A DNA stretch of 64,000 nucleotides, from the NCBI RefSeq assembly GCF_900142985.1, contig NZ_LT670849.1, forward strand, positions 5,534,501 to 5,598,500. Reading direction: 5' to 3'. Both the position numbers and the translations under genes were made by a program. This DNA is from Bradyrhizobium erythrophlei (GTDB lineage Bacteria; Pseudomonadota; Alphaproteobacteria; Rhizobiales; Xanthobacteraceae). The notes under the pieces are model-generated. The model searched no databases and was not told the origin of the DNA. It saw nothing but the letters and a program-made list of their open reading frames with translations. Shown one piece after another: positions 39,583-48,090 of the stretch; position 1 is the stretch's first letter; every line of letters starts with the position of its first letter.

Positions 39583-39639
39583 TCGCGGGCCGAAAACGGC
39601 CCGCGAGCAGGGCGGTTTCTAGGCAGAAACGGCCCTGCT
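39583..39639 (-). other. Two back-to-back GC-rich hairpins upstream of rpsD
   Basis: First hairpin: TCGCGGGCCG-AAAA-CGGCCCGCGA, 10 perfect pairs (39583-39606). Second: AGCAGGGCGGTTTCT and AGAAACGGCCCTGCT around AGGC, 15 positions with one mismatch (39606-39639). They sit 129 bp before the rpsD start and 21 bp after the upstream gene's stop. Either a terminator without a T-run for the upstream gene or an S4-responsive leader is possible. Confidence 0.6.
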
Positions 39640-39659
39640 GTCAATGCGAACGGGCCGTT

Positions 39660-40418
39660 TCATGGACCCGCTTGGTGAGCGCCGCAGGCCAGTATTTCGG
39701 CGGAAATCTCGGTATTCAGCACCTGTTCCAGCCGATTCAGCGCCCGCGCGGCGGCCACGGCATCGGTAACCCGATGGTCCCAGCGCAGACTGACGTCGAT
39801 CCGGTTGTCCGGCCCGACCACGCCATAGCTGATGAGGAAGGGGTTCGGGCTGATCGCCCGCAGGTCGCCGGGCCCGTAAGCCGCGACCGAGGTCACCCCG
39901 AAGGTCCCGAAATTATTGGCGCACATCCGCCCGAAATTCTGGCCTAGATACCAGCTCAGGCGGCGGAGCGGCAGCGGCAGGCGGCTCGCCCTCAGGATCT
40001 TGCGGAAAGTCGGAATGTCCTCGATCGGCGCATTCTTGGCGCGGCGGATCTGCGCATCGATCTCGGCCAGCGAACGGCTTTCCAGATCAGGCACCTTTTC
40101 AGGCAGGATGAACTCCTCGCCGCACTCGGTCCGCGCCACCGCGACCATCGCCACGCTGCGCGGCAGTTCGAAGAAATGTGGCCACGGCAGCTTGACGTAG
40201 AGCGTACGCAGCACCGGCTCGTCCTGTGCCACGATCGCAAACGCCTTGACGAAGACGGCGGCCCAGCCAGGCGGCGATTTCGCCTTGGCGCGCGCCGCCA
40301 TCAGCGGGCCGACATCGAGCGGGCGCGAGAACGAAATCGCCGGCACGCGCATCGATGCGTGCATGAAGTCGATCAGAAAACGGCGCGGCAATGAGATTTT
40401 TCGCTTCGTTCCGCGCAT
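39660..40418 (-). CDS. Stand-alone E2-like acyltransferase-domain protein
   Basis: 252 residues from the ATG at 40418; a GTG at 40475 is possible. The sequence resembles the catalytic domain of 2-oxoacid dehydrogenase E2 subunits (CAT-like fold). ISLPRRFLIDFMHASMRVPAISFSRPLDV starts it, and ISYGVVGPDNRIDVSLRWDHRVTDAVAAARALNRLEQVL holds the HRVTD form of the catalytic HxxxD motif near its end. No lipoyl or peripheral-subunit-binding domain is present, so it is not part of a normal E2. It may be a free acyltransferase. Neighbours rpsD and murI give no hint. Confidence 0.72.
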   Translation of the reverse strand: MRGTKRKISLPRRFLIDFMHASMRVPAISFSRPLDVGPLMAARAKAKSPPGWAAVFVKAFAIVAQDEPVLRTLYVKLPWPHFFELPRSVAMVAVARTECGEEFILPEKVPDLESRSLAEIDAQIRRAKNAPIEDIPTFRKILRASRLPLPLRRLSWYLGQNFGRMCANNFGTFGVTSVAAYGPGDLRAISPNPFLISYGVVGPDNRIDVSLRWDHRVTDAVAAARALNRLEQVLNTEISAEILACGAHQAGP

Positions 40419-40573
40419 CGCTCCTCTCGGTTTTCGCCCCTTTGAGATCTGACTGGTCGATTTAGCACGAAGCACGCGCCGTGAGACCCGAGCTTTCAGC
40501 CAGCGACTTTATGGGACGGTACATGAACCGGGGATAAATATCTGAAAAATATATGGAAATATGAACGCTCGTC

Positions 40574-41374
40574 TTACGCCGGCACGCGGCCGCCGAAAAA
40601 CGGCGTCAGCGCCGCGCTCAACCGGCGCGGCCGTCCCGACGTGAACATCATTTTGGCGTCTGCGGCGTCCGGCGCGCCGCGTCCCTCGGGAAGCAGGCTT
40701 GTCACCCGCCGCGCGATCGCAGGCGCCGGATCGATCCAGTCGACCGGCCAGGGCGCCAGCTCATTCAGCCGGTCCAGCAGCAGCGGATAGTGGGTACAGG
40801 CGAGCACAATCGTGTCGGTGCGGGCGTCTTCGCCGGCGCCGACAAAGCACGGCTCGAGTTCAGCCCGGATCGCTTCATCGCTGACCTCGCCACCGCTCAG
40901 CGCCGTCTCGGCCAGTGCCGCAAGCTCCGCCGATCCGACCAGCGTGACCTCGCAGCCTTGCGCGAAATCGCGGATCAGCGCCTGGGTGTATTCGCGTTTC
41001 ACGGTCGCCTTGGTACCGAGTACCGACACGCGCTTGGTTTTCGAAGCCGCGCAGGCCGGTTTGATCGCCGGCACGGTGCCGACGAAGGGTACAGTATACG
41101 CCGCGCGCAAATGGGCCATGACCGAGACGGACATCGTGTTGCAGGCGATCACCACGAGATCGGGACGGTGCTCCACGATCAAGTCGCCGATCAGCGGCAT
41201 CACGCGGGCAATGATCTCTTCCTCGCTATGGTGGCCATAGGGAAAAAAAGCGTCATCTGCCACGTATAGATAATGAGCGTCGTGGCGCGCGCGCACGATC
41301 TCGCGCAACACGGTGAGGCCGCCAAGGCCTGAATCGAACACAAGAATGGTCGGACGTTCCCCCATGGCGTTCAT
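40574..41374 (-). CDS. murI: Glutamate racemase
   Basis: 266 residues. It supplies D-glutamate for peptidoglycan. Catalytic cysteines are Cys78 in VVIACNTMSV and Cys193 in VLACTHYPLLLD; FDSGLGGLTVLREI near the N-terminus carries the substrate Asp-Ser loop, with D40-D41 in YVADDAFFPYG. The start at 41374 (MNAMGERPTILVFDSG) is retained; ATG at 41365 is an alternative. Monocistronic, minus strand. Confidence 0.95.
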   Translation of the reverse strand: MNAMGERPTILVFDSGLGGLTVLREIVRARHDAHYLYVADDAFFPYGHHSEEEIIARVMPLIGDLIVEHRPDLVVIACNTMSVSVMAHLRAAYTVPFVGTVPAIKPACAASKTKRVSVLGTKATVKREYTQALIRDFAQGCEVTLVGSAELAALAETALSGGEVSDEAIRAELEPCFVGAGEDARTDTIVLACTHYPLLLDRLNELAPWPVDWIDPAPAIARRVTSLLPEGRGAPDAADAKMMFTSGRPRRLSAALTPFFGGRVPA

Positions 41375-41557
41375 CCTAGCCGATCCGGCGTTACCTTTCA
41401 GTTGCCTTTTAGAGGGAGGACAGAGGCCAGGGGCGGGAATAATTCCCGCTTTGCATGAGTTCTAAGAAAGCGCCCCCAAAACGGGCGCGACGAACCATCG
41501 TTTTAATGTAATCAGTCCGACCCATTGGACGCGAATTCGAAACCTTTCGGGACAGCA

Positions 41558-42112
41558 ATGATACGAAATACGACTTCGAGCTGGGGCAGTGTCGCGCGCG
41601 CCTTTCACTGGATTATTGGCCTCACCATTCTCGGCATGCTGGCGTACGGCTGGTGGATGAACCACATCCCGGCACGGCCGGATCGTTTCTTCTACCGTTC
41701 GATCCATGCCGATGTCGGCTACATCCTGCTGGTCTTGATCGCGCTTCGCCTGATCTGGCGCGCGATCAATCCGACGCCGGCTTTGCCAAAGGATACGCCG
41801 CCCTGGCAGCGGGCCGCCGCGGCCATCAGTCATGGCGCGCTCTATCTCGCCACCTTTGTCGTGATCGGTCTTGGCTGGGCGCATTCGGGCGCGCGGCCGC
41901 AGGGGGACTACGGCAGCTTCTTCGGCCTGTTCCACGTGCCTCAGTTCACCTCGCCCGACAAGGCGACGGCGGATGCCTTTGAGGACCGGCACATCTTTGC
42001 TGCCTATGTGTTGCTGGCGCTGATCGTCCTTCATACGGCGGCGGCGGCCTGGCATCACTTCATCAAGCGAGACCGTATCGCCGCGCGGATGGTGGATGGC
42101 CAGCCGGGCTGA
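41558..42112 (+). CDS. Cytochrome b561 family membrane protein
   Basis: 184 residues with four hydrophobic helices and the expected haem-ligand histidines: ARAFHWIIGLTILGML (helix 1), RSIHADVGYILLVLIALRL (helix 2), AAISHGALYLATFVVIGLG (helix 3) and ALIVLHTAAAAWHHFIKRD (helix 4). It belongs to the bacterial di-haem b561 (CybB) family, which oxidises ubiquinol and passes electrons to superoxide or other acceptors. The ATG at 41558 starts MIRNTTSSWGSVARAFHW; a longer frame adds 11 residues. It converges on purB with 26 bp between. Confidence 0.9.
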   Translation: MIRNTTSSWGSVARAFHWIIGLTILGMLAYGWWMNHIPARPDRFFYRSIHADVGYILLVLIALRLIWRAINPTPALPKDTPPWQRAAAAISHGALYLATFVVIGLGWAHSGARPQGDYGSFFGLFHVPQFTSPDKATADAFEDRHIFAAYVLLALIVLHTAAAAWHHFIKRDRIAARMVDGQPG

Positions 42113-42138
42113 GCGTGAGCGTGTTCAGGCCCGCAGAT

Positions 42139-43446
42139 TCAGGCTTGGCCGAACACGCGCTTGAAGATCGTGTCGACGTGCTTGAGGTGATAGCCAAGAT
42201 CGAATTGCTCCTCGATCTCGGCATCGCTGAGATATTCTTTAACGTCGGCATCTTTCTTTAGCAGCGACAGGAAGTCGCCTTCGCCGCGCCACACCGGCAT
42301 CGCGTTGCGCTGCACGAGCTTGTAGGCGTCCTCTCGGCTCGCGCCCTTTTGCGTCAGCGCGATCAGCAAGCGTTGTGAGTGGACAAGCCCACCCAGGCGG
42401 TCGAGATTCTTCTGCATGTTCTCCGGATAGACCAGGAGCTTGTTGACGAGGCCCGCCAGACGGTTGAGCGCGAAGTCGAGCGTGACGGTCGCGTCGGGTC
42501 CGATCATGCGCTCGGCGGAGGAATGGGAGATGTCGCGCTCGTGCCAGAGCACGACATTTTCCAGCGCCGGCGTCACATAGGCACGCACCATGCGCGCCAG
42601 GCCTGCGAGATTTTCCGACAGCACCGGGTTGCGCTTGTGCGGCATCGACGACGAACCCTTTTGCCCTTCGGAGAAGAACTCTTCGGCTTCCAGCACCTCG
42701 GTGCGCTGCAAGTGGCGGATTTCGGTCGCCAGGCGTTCGACGGAGGAGGCGATGACGCCGAGCGTCGCAAAATACATCGCGTGGCGGTCGCGCGGGATCA
42801 CCTGCGTCGAGATCGGCTCCGGCCGCAGCCCCATTGCTTTTGCGACGTGCTCTTCCACCCGCGGATCGATCTGGGCAAAGGTGCCGACGGCGCCCGAGAT
42901 CGCACAGGTCGCGACCTCGTGGCGGGCGGCGATCAAGCGCTCGCGGGCGCGCGAGAATTCGGCATAGGCATAGGCGAGCTTCAATCCGAAGGTCACGGGC
43001 TCAGCGTGGATGCCGTGGGAGCGGCCGATGGTTGGCGTCATCTTGTGCTCGAAGGCGCGCTTCTTCAGCGCGGCAAGCACCTTGTCGACATCGGCGATCA
43101 GCAAATCGGCCGCGCGCGTGAGCTGCACGTTGAGGCAAGTGTCGAGCACGTCCGACGAGGTCATGCCCTGGTGGACGAAGCGCGCCTCCGGGCCGACGAT
43201 TTCGGCCAGATGCGTGAGGAAGGCGATGACATCGTGCCTGGTCTCGCGCTCGATCTCGTCGATCCGCCCCACGTCGAAGGTCGCGTTCTTGGCCTTGGCC
43301 CAGATGGTTTTCGCGGCTTCCTTCGGGATAACGCCCAATTCCGCCAGCGCATCAGCCGCATGGGCTTCGATCTCGAACCAGATCTTGAAGCGGGTCTGGG
43401 GCTCCCAGATCGCGGCCATTTCCGGGCGGGTATAGCGGGGGATCAT
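42139..43446 (-). CDS. purB: Adenylosuccinate lyase
   Basis: 435 residues. It cleaves adenylosuccinate and SAICAR with fumarate release. Signature GQKGSSSMPHKRNPVLSENL near residue 265 with catalytic Ser, TSSDVLDTCLNVQLTRA near 95, and TIGRSHGIHAEPVTFGLK near 140 carrying the catalytic His. It starts MIPRYTRPEMAAIWEPQTRFKIWFE. It acts on the product of PurC, encoded 19 kb away. Confidence 0.96.
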   Translation of the reverse strand: MIPRYTRPEMAAIWEPQTRFKIWFEIEAHAADALAELGVIPKEAAKTIWAKAKNATFDVGRIDEIERETRHDVIAFLTHLAEIVGPEARFVHQGMTSSDVLDTCLNVQLTRAADLLIADVDKVLAALKKRAFEHKMTPTIGRSHGIHAEPVTFGLKLAYAYAEFSRARERLIAARHEVATCAISGAVGTFAQIDPRVEEHVAKAMGLRPEPISTQVIPRDRHAMYFATLGVIASSVERLATEIRHLQRTEVLEAEEFFSEGQKGSSSMPHKRNPVLSENLAGLARMVRAYVTPALENVVLWHERDISHSSAERMIGPDATVTLDFALNRLAGLVNKLLVYPENMQKNLDRLGGLVHSQRLLIALTQKGASREDAYKLVQRNAMPVWRGEGDFLSLLKKDADVKEYLSDAEIEEQFDLGYHLKHVDTIFKRVFGQA

Positions 43447-43572
43447 TGGCGACTCTGAGCCTTTTGAGGGGGTTAGGGGCGCTTTAGCAGAGCAGGCGGG
43501 GGGTTACAAACCACCACCTGCAGGGGGCTCACCGAGCCTGTGGATGCAACCCTGCCATCACATAATATTGAA

Positions 43573-43611
43573 TGACAGATATTGAAATCTGTCAGCGAGA
43601 TGGTGTATATA
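43573..43611 (+). promoter_or_regulatory. Candidate promoter with overlapping dyad, upstream of a tiny ORF
   Basis: TTGAAA at 43582-43587 and TATATA at 43606-43611 are 18 bp apart, a sigma-70-like arrangement. A perfect 8-bp dyad TGACAGAT-N6-ATCTGTCA (43573-43594) covers the -35 element and would suit a repressor such as the TetR protein encoded downstream at 43850. Sequence-based inference only. Confidence 0.5.
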
Positions 43612-43691
43612 GCTCGTGACGCCTACTACAGGGTCCCCCGGCGAGGCCGCTCCAAACGGCGAGCCGGGGCCAGTTTCTAAGGACTAAAGCC

Positions 43692-43793
43692 ATGACATTC
43701 GAAATCTTACACCTGACGACCCAAATCCAGCGTTGGCTGAACCGGCGGATTGCACAGCACCTCGCCGAACAGGCCGAGCGCCTCGCCCGCTAA
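43692..43793 (+). CDS. Putative 33-residue protein between purB and a TetR gene
   Basis: An ATG at 43692 opens a 33-codon frame: it starts MTFEILHLTTQIQRWLNRR and ends HLAEQAERLAR, basic and amphipathic and probably one helix. It follows a promoter-like sequence and a leader with a CCCCGGC/GCCGGGG stem (about 43637-43674). The ribosome site, AAGGACTAAAGCC, is acceptable. No family is recognised. Ribosome profiling or comparison with other strains would be needed; I treat it as possible, not proven. Confidence 0.45.
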   Translation: MTFEILHLTTQIQRWLNRRIAQHLAEQAERLAR

Positions 43794-43849
43794 CCGCTGG
43801 GATCGCCTGCCCATATATAGGTTAGGCTGACGCAAGCAGGAGTGCGCCG

Positions 43850-44443
43850 ATGAACGAGAATGTGGTCTTGACCCCGGAACGCATTCTGGAAGTCACGGAA
43901 GACGTTCTGCGCCGCTATGGCCTTGCCAAAGCCACTGTCGTTGACGTTGCCCGTGCGCTCGATGTGAGTCACGGCAGCGTCTACCGCCATTTCCCGAGCA
44001 AGGCTTCGCTGCGCGAGGCCGTTGCCAAACGCTGGCTCGAGCGCGTTTCGACGCCGCTTGCCAAAATCGCCGAAAGCGCCGGCCCTGCGCCGGCCAAATT
44101 CGAAAGCTGGTTGCGCGCGTTGTTTGCCGCGAAGCAGAAACGCTATCTCGAAGACCCCGAGATGTTTGCGACCTACCTGACGCTGGCGCGCGAAGCCTGC
44201 AAGACGGTCAACGGCCACAAGACCTGCCTGACCGGCCAGCTTGAACTGATCCTCGCTGATGGCGTCAAGCAGGGCGCTTTCGAGATTGCCGATACCAAAG
44301 CCACCGCACAGGCGATTTTCGACGCCTCGACCCGTTTCCACCACCCGGCCCATTCCGACGAATGGAAAGATCCGCAACTGCCGGCGCGGATCGACGCCTT
44401 GATCGCGCTGCTGCGGCGGGGCATCGAGGTGTGCAAGCGCTAG
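43850..44443 (+). CDS. TetR-family transcriptional regulator
   Basis: 197 residues. The HTH is RILEVTEDVLRRYGLAKATVVDVARALDVSHGSVYRHFPSKASLREAV at about residues 10-57, with the SHGSVYRHF recognition helix typical of TetR. The C-terminal ligand domain resembles the TetR_C-type domain (YLEDPEMFATYLTLAREA). It is 57 bp downstream of a tiny ORF and may bind the dyad at 43573-43594 upstream of that ORF (inference). Ligand unknown. Confidence 0.88.
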   Translation: MNENVVLTPERILEVTEDVLRRYGLAKATVVDVARALDVSHGSVYRHFPSKASLREAVAKRWLERVSTPLAKIAESAGPAPAKFESWLRALFAAKQKRYLEDPEMFATYLTLAREACKTVNGHKTCLTGQLELILADGVKQGAFEIADTKATAQAIFDASTRFHHPAHSDEWKDPQLPARIDALIALLRRGIEVCKR

Positions 44444-44564
44444 GGCTCTTTTGCCATTGTCGTTTCCCTTGGCGGCAGATTTGCCGACCGCCAGCCCCCT
44501 GTAGTTTGATATCCCTCAAAGCGGAGACGTCGCCGGTCGTCATGACTGGTGGGGGAGGCAACGC

Positions 44565-45305
44565 GTGCGGCTGGCACTTCTTGCGGACATTCACGCCAAC
44601 CGGCAGGCCTTCGCTGCTTGTCTCGAGGCGGCGCGCGCACGCGGCGCCGAGCGTTTCGTTTTCCTCGGTGACTATGTCGGCTATGGCGCCGATCCCGAAT
44701 GGACGGTCGAGGCCGTCATGGGTTTCGTTGGCGACGGGGCGCTCGCGGTACGCGGCAACCACGACACCGCCATCGGCTCGCCGGCGGAAACCATGAATGC
44801 CGAGGCGCAGGCCGCGATCGAATGGACACGCGGCCGATTGAGCGCGCCCGAGCGGAAATTTCTGGCAGAACTGCCGCTGACACGCCAAGAGGACGATCGC
44901 CTCTACGTCCATTCCGAGGCGAGCGCGCCTGCCAAATGGCGTTACGTCCGCTCCAGCGCCGATGCCGGGCGAAGCCTTATTGCCACAGATGCACACATCA
45001 CCTTTTGCGGCCACATTCACCGGCCCGCGCTTTATTCGATGTCGGCGACGGGAAAGATGACGAGCTTTGTGCCGATTTCGGGCGTCGGCGTGCAGTTGCT
45101 GACGGGCCGGCGCTGGCTTGCGGTCTTGGGCTCGGTCGGCCAGCCGCGCGACGGCGATCCCGCAGCCTCGTTTGCGATGTTCGATACGGTCTCTCGCGAA
45201 ATCACCTGGTGCCGCGCCCCCTATGACATCGAAACGGCGGCGCAGCGCATTCGCGACAACGGCCTGCCGCCAGTGCTCGCCGATCGTCTCTTTGTCGGGA
45301 GGTAG
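44565..45305 (+). CDS. Metallophosphoesterase
   Basis: 246 residues from a GTG (GGGGGAGG ribosome site, 6 bp spacer). The two-metal phosphoesterase motifs are all present: LLADIHANRQAF (Asp8, His10), FLGDYVGYGADP, AVRGNHDTAIG, a histidine in LYVHSEASAP, and ITFCGHIHRPALY. It belongs to the YfcE/PPP-like superfamily and could dephosphorylate proteins or nucleotides. It is 5 bp before a Ser/Thr kinase gene, the arrangement of a kinase-phosphatase pair (inference). Confidence 0.88.
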   Translation: MRLALLADIHANRQAFAACLEAARARGAERFVFLGDYVGYGADPEWTVEAVMGFVGDGALAVRGNHDTAIGSPAETMNAEAQAAIEWTRGRLSAPERKFLAELPLTRQEDDRLYVHSEASAPAKWRYVRSSADAGRSLIATDAHITFCGHIHRPALYSMSATGKMTSFVPISGVGVQLLTGRRWLAVLGSVGQPRDGDPAASFAMFDTVSREITWCRAPYDIETAAQRIRDNGLPPVLADRLFVGR

Positions 45306-45310
45306 CGCGA

Positions 45311-46762
45311 ATGGCGAAGTTCCTGGTCGAGTCCGGCGCCATTATCGACGGCTTTACGCTCGGTGAGTGCGTTCACCGCGGCGGCATGGCGACGCTGTGG
45401 AGTGTGACCCGCGACGACATCGCCGCTCCCTTGTTGATGAAGATTCCACGGATCTCGGAAGGCGAAGATCCCGCCGCCATCGTCTCCTTCGAGATGGAGC
45501 AGATGATCCTGCCGAAACTAGAGGGAGTCCACGTGCCGCATTGTTACGCGGCCGGTGACTTTGCGCGGCATGCCTATGTCGTCGTCAAGCGCATTCCGAG
45601 CCAGACGCTCTACCGCCGGCTTGGCGAGTTGCCACTGCCATACGAAGAAGCGCGCCTGATCGCGCTGAAAATCGCGGATGCCTTGTGCGACCTGCACCGG
45701 CAGAACGTCATTCATCACGACATCAAGCCCTCCAGCATCATGTTTCGCCCGACGGGCGAGGCGGTACTGATCGACTTCGGCCTGTCGCATCACAACCAGT
45801 TACCGGACCTGTTGCAGGAGGAGTTCCGCGTGCCCTATGGCACCGCGCCCTACATGGCGCCGGAGCGGCTGCTCGGTGTACGCGACGATCCGCGCAGCGA
45901 CCTGTTTTCACTCGGCGTGCTGCTGTATTTTTTCACCACCGGCGTGCGGCCGTTCGGCGAGAGCGAGACGATGGCCGGGATGCGGCGGCGGTTGTGGCGC
46001 GATCCCTATCCGCCGCGCCAGCTGCGGGCCGACTATCCACCGTGGTTGCAGGAAATCGTGCTGCGCTGCATCGAGATCGATCCGGTGTGGCGATATCCGA
46101 CCGCCTCGCAACTGGCGTTTGAACTCGCCCATCCCGACCAGATCAAGTTGACCGCGCGCTCCGAGCGCTTGAAGCGCGATCCGCTCTCGACCGTCTGGCG
46201 CCGTCGCTTCAACGGTAATCCGATCGAGCCGCGGAGCAAGCCGGCCGTGGCGGCGCAGCTCGCCGCAAGCCCGATCGTTGCGGTTGCGATCGACACCGAC
46301 GGATCGAACGAACTGAACGACGCGCTACGCGTCGCCGCCGAGCGAATCCTCAAGACCTCGCCGTCGGCGCGGCTTGCCTGCCTGAATGTGTTGAAGCTCG
46401 CCCGCGTCACGATCGACCGCACCCTCGATGACGAGGGCAACAACAAGCATGTCGGCCGGTTGGTCACGCTGAAGCATTGGGCCGCGCCGCTGAAGCTGGA
46501 TGAGAGCCGCTTGACCGCGCATGTGCTGGAGGCCGTCGATCCGGCGGGCGCGATCCTGGAATTTGCCGACGCCAACCATGTCGATCACATCGTGATCGGC
46601 GCGCGGCAAAGTTCGTTTGCGCGCACGCTGCTCGGCAGCACCTCGGCCAAGGTCGCGACCGAAGCGCCTTGTACGGTGACGGTGGTGAGGTTGCCGTCAC
46701 GTGCGATGGAGGCGGGCGAGCGGAAAGAAACGCCCGACGATCGGTCGATGCCGGTGATCTAG
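45311..46762 (+). CDS. Ser/Thr protein kinase fused to a universal-stress-protein domain
   Basis: 483 residues. The kinase domain is at about 12-285: glycine loop [14 protein letters not shown], Lys44 in LLMKIPRIS, catalytic loop [13 protein letters not shown] (HHD in place of HRD, and Ser in place of the metal-binding Asn), DFG at 155-157, and [38 protein letters not shown]-terminal UspA-like domain lies at about 305-470: [21 protein letters not shown] and [34 protein letters not shown], the G-2x-G-9x-G ATP-binding signature. No transmembrane segment is visible, so it is cytoplasmic. Co-transcribed with the metallophosphoesterase. Confidence 0.9.
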   Translation: MAKFLVESGAIIDGFTLGECVHRGGMATLWSVTRDDIAAPLLMKIPRISEGEDPAAIVSFEMEQMILPKLEGVHVPHCYAAGDFARHAYVVVKRIPSQTLYRRLGELPLPYEEARLIALKIADALCDLHRQNVIHHDIKPSSIMFRPTGEAVLIDFGLSHHNQLPDLLQEEFRVPYGTAPYMAPERLLGVRDDPRSDLFSLGVLLYFFTTGVRPFGESETMAGMRRRLWRDPYPPRQLRADYPPWLQEIVLRCIEIDPVWRYPTASQLAFELAHPDQIKLTARSERLKRDPLSTVWRRRFNGNPIEPRSKPAVAAQLAASPIVAVAIDTDGSNELNDALRVAAERILKTSPSARLACLNVLKLARVTIDRTLDDEGNNKHVGRLVTLKHWAAPLKLDESRLTAHVLEAVDPAGAILEFADANHVDHIVIGARQSSFARTLLGSTSAKVATEAPCTVTVVRLPSRAMEAGERKETPDDRSMPVI

Positions 46763-47460
46763 ATTGCTTCGACGCGCGCGATCGCCGCCGCCTGGCGGAT
46801 CGCGGAGATATTGGCCTTGTAGGCTTCCTTGGTGCCGCCCTTGAACACGGCCGAGCCCGCTACGAATGCATTGGCGCCGGCAGCGGCCAGTTCGCCGGAA
46901 TTATCAGCGCCCACGCCGCCATCGACTTCGATGTCGATCGGACGGCCCGCCGTCATCGCGCGCAAGTCCTGCACCTTGGCAATGGTTGCGGGAATGAAAG
47001 CCTGTCCGCCGAAGCCGGGATTGACCGACATCAGCAACACGAGATCGATGCTGTCGAGCACATATTCAATCGCCGAAATGGGTGTCGCTGGATTGAGCGA
47101 GACGCCGGCCTTCTTGCCGAGTGCGCGGATCGCCTGCAGCGAACGATGCAAGTGCGGACCGGCCTCGGCATGCACCGTGATGTGGTCGCATCCGGCTTTG
47201 GCAAAGGCTTCGAGATAGGGATCGCAAGGCGAGATCATCAGGTGCGCGTCGAAGATCTTCTTGCTGTGCGGGCGCATCGCCTTGATGACATCGGGCCCAT
47301 AGGAAATGTTGGGCACGAAGTGACCGTCCATCACATCGAGATGGATCCAGTCGGCGCCAGCGGCATCGACGGCCCGTACCTCCTCGCCAAGTTTCGAAAA
47401 GTCCGACGCCAGGATCGATGGCGCAATGACGAGGGGGCGGGGAACGAAGGAAGCGGACAT
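46759..47460 (-). CDS. rpe: Ribulose-phosphate 3-epimerase
   Basis: 233 residues from the ATG at 47460; the frame extends upstream without conservation. TIM-barrel epimerase of the pentose phosphate and Calvin pathways. [18 protein letters not shown], then [21 protein letters not shown] (metal His and Asp), [26 protein letters not shown], and [13 protein letters not shown] are the family motifs. It converges with the kinase gene so tightly that both stop codons share one CTAG at 46759-46762. Confidence 0.96.
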   Translation of the reverse strand: MSASFVPRPLVIAPSILASDFSKLGEEVRAVDAAGADWIHLDVMDGHFVPNISYGPDVIKAMRPHSKKIFDAHLMISPCDPYLEAFAKAGCDHITVHAEAGPHLHRSLQAIRALGKKAGVSLNPATPISAIEYVLDSIDLVLLMSVNPGFGGQAFIPATIAKVQDLRAMTAGRPIDIEVDGGVGADNSGELAAAGANAFVAGSAVFKGGTKEAYKANISAIRQAAAIARVEAI

Positions 47461-47708
47461 CGGCGCTGTCTTCCGATAGCTGTTTGGAGTCGCGTCAAAC
47501 GCGCGCTCTTTTTCGCCTAACACGCGGGCGTCTTGCCGGCAATGCAGGGGGAGGAACCGGAAAAATCTGCCGCGAAGCGGCACCAATTGCCGATCAAAGG
47601 GTGCGTTAACGAACAGCGAAGACTATCATTTCATTGGCTTTTTTACCATGGCACGACGCTTGCTGACCGATACCGGAGGGCGTGACGCGCCCATTTGGAG
47701 CTTGTGCC

Positions 47709-48080
47709 ATGTTGCCTGCCATCGGTGCCGCCTCGGCGGCGGTCGACGCCATCCAGTCCTTGACGTCGCCGCAACCGTCATCGTCGTCCCAATCGTCCGG
47801 CTTCGCCTCGATTCTGGCAGACGCCGAAGACAGCGCGGCCGCTCTGTCTTCAGGTTCCGCTGCTGGCGGATTCGGCAGCAGCCAGACTGCGTCGGGCAAC
47901 ACCAACGCGCTGCTCGACGCGCAGAGCCTGTCATCGGCCGATTTCGCTGATGCGCTGGATTCCGGCTCGTCTTCATCCAACTCATCGCAGCAAAGCCAGT
48001 CGGCCTCGTCGACGTATAACGCGATCAACCAGTTGACGCATTCCACGGCTGTGCCGCTTGGCCTCTCGATCAGCGCCTGA
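47709..48080 (+). CDS. Small Ser/Ala-rich hypothetical protein
   Basis: 123 residues from the ATG at 47709 (GGAG ribosome site); a longer frame adds nine residues. It starts MLPAIGAASAAVDAIQSLTSPQ and then is low-complexity: SSSSQSSGF, then ALSSGSAAGGFGSSQT, then SGSSSSNSSQQSQSASST, ending AVPLGLSISA. No signal peptide or membrane helix is clear. Function unknown; probably disordered. It converges on the P1 peptidase gene 10 bp downstream. Confidence 0.65.
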   Translation: MLPAIGAASAAVDAIQSLTSPQPSSSSQSSGFASILADAEDSAAALSSGSAAGGFGSSQTASGNTNALLDAQSLSSADFADALDSGSSSSNSSQQSQSASSTYNAINQLTHSTAVPLGLSISA

Positions 48081-48090
48081 CGGCTGAAAT

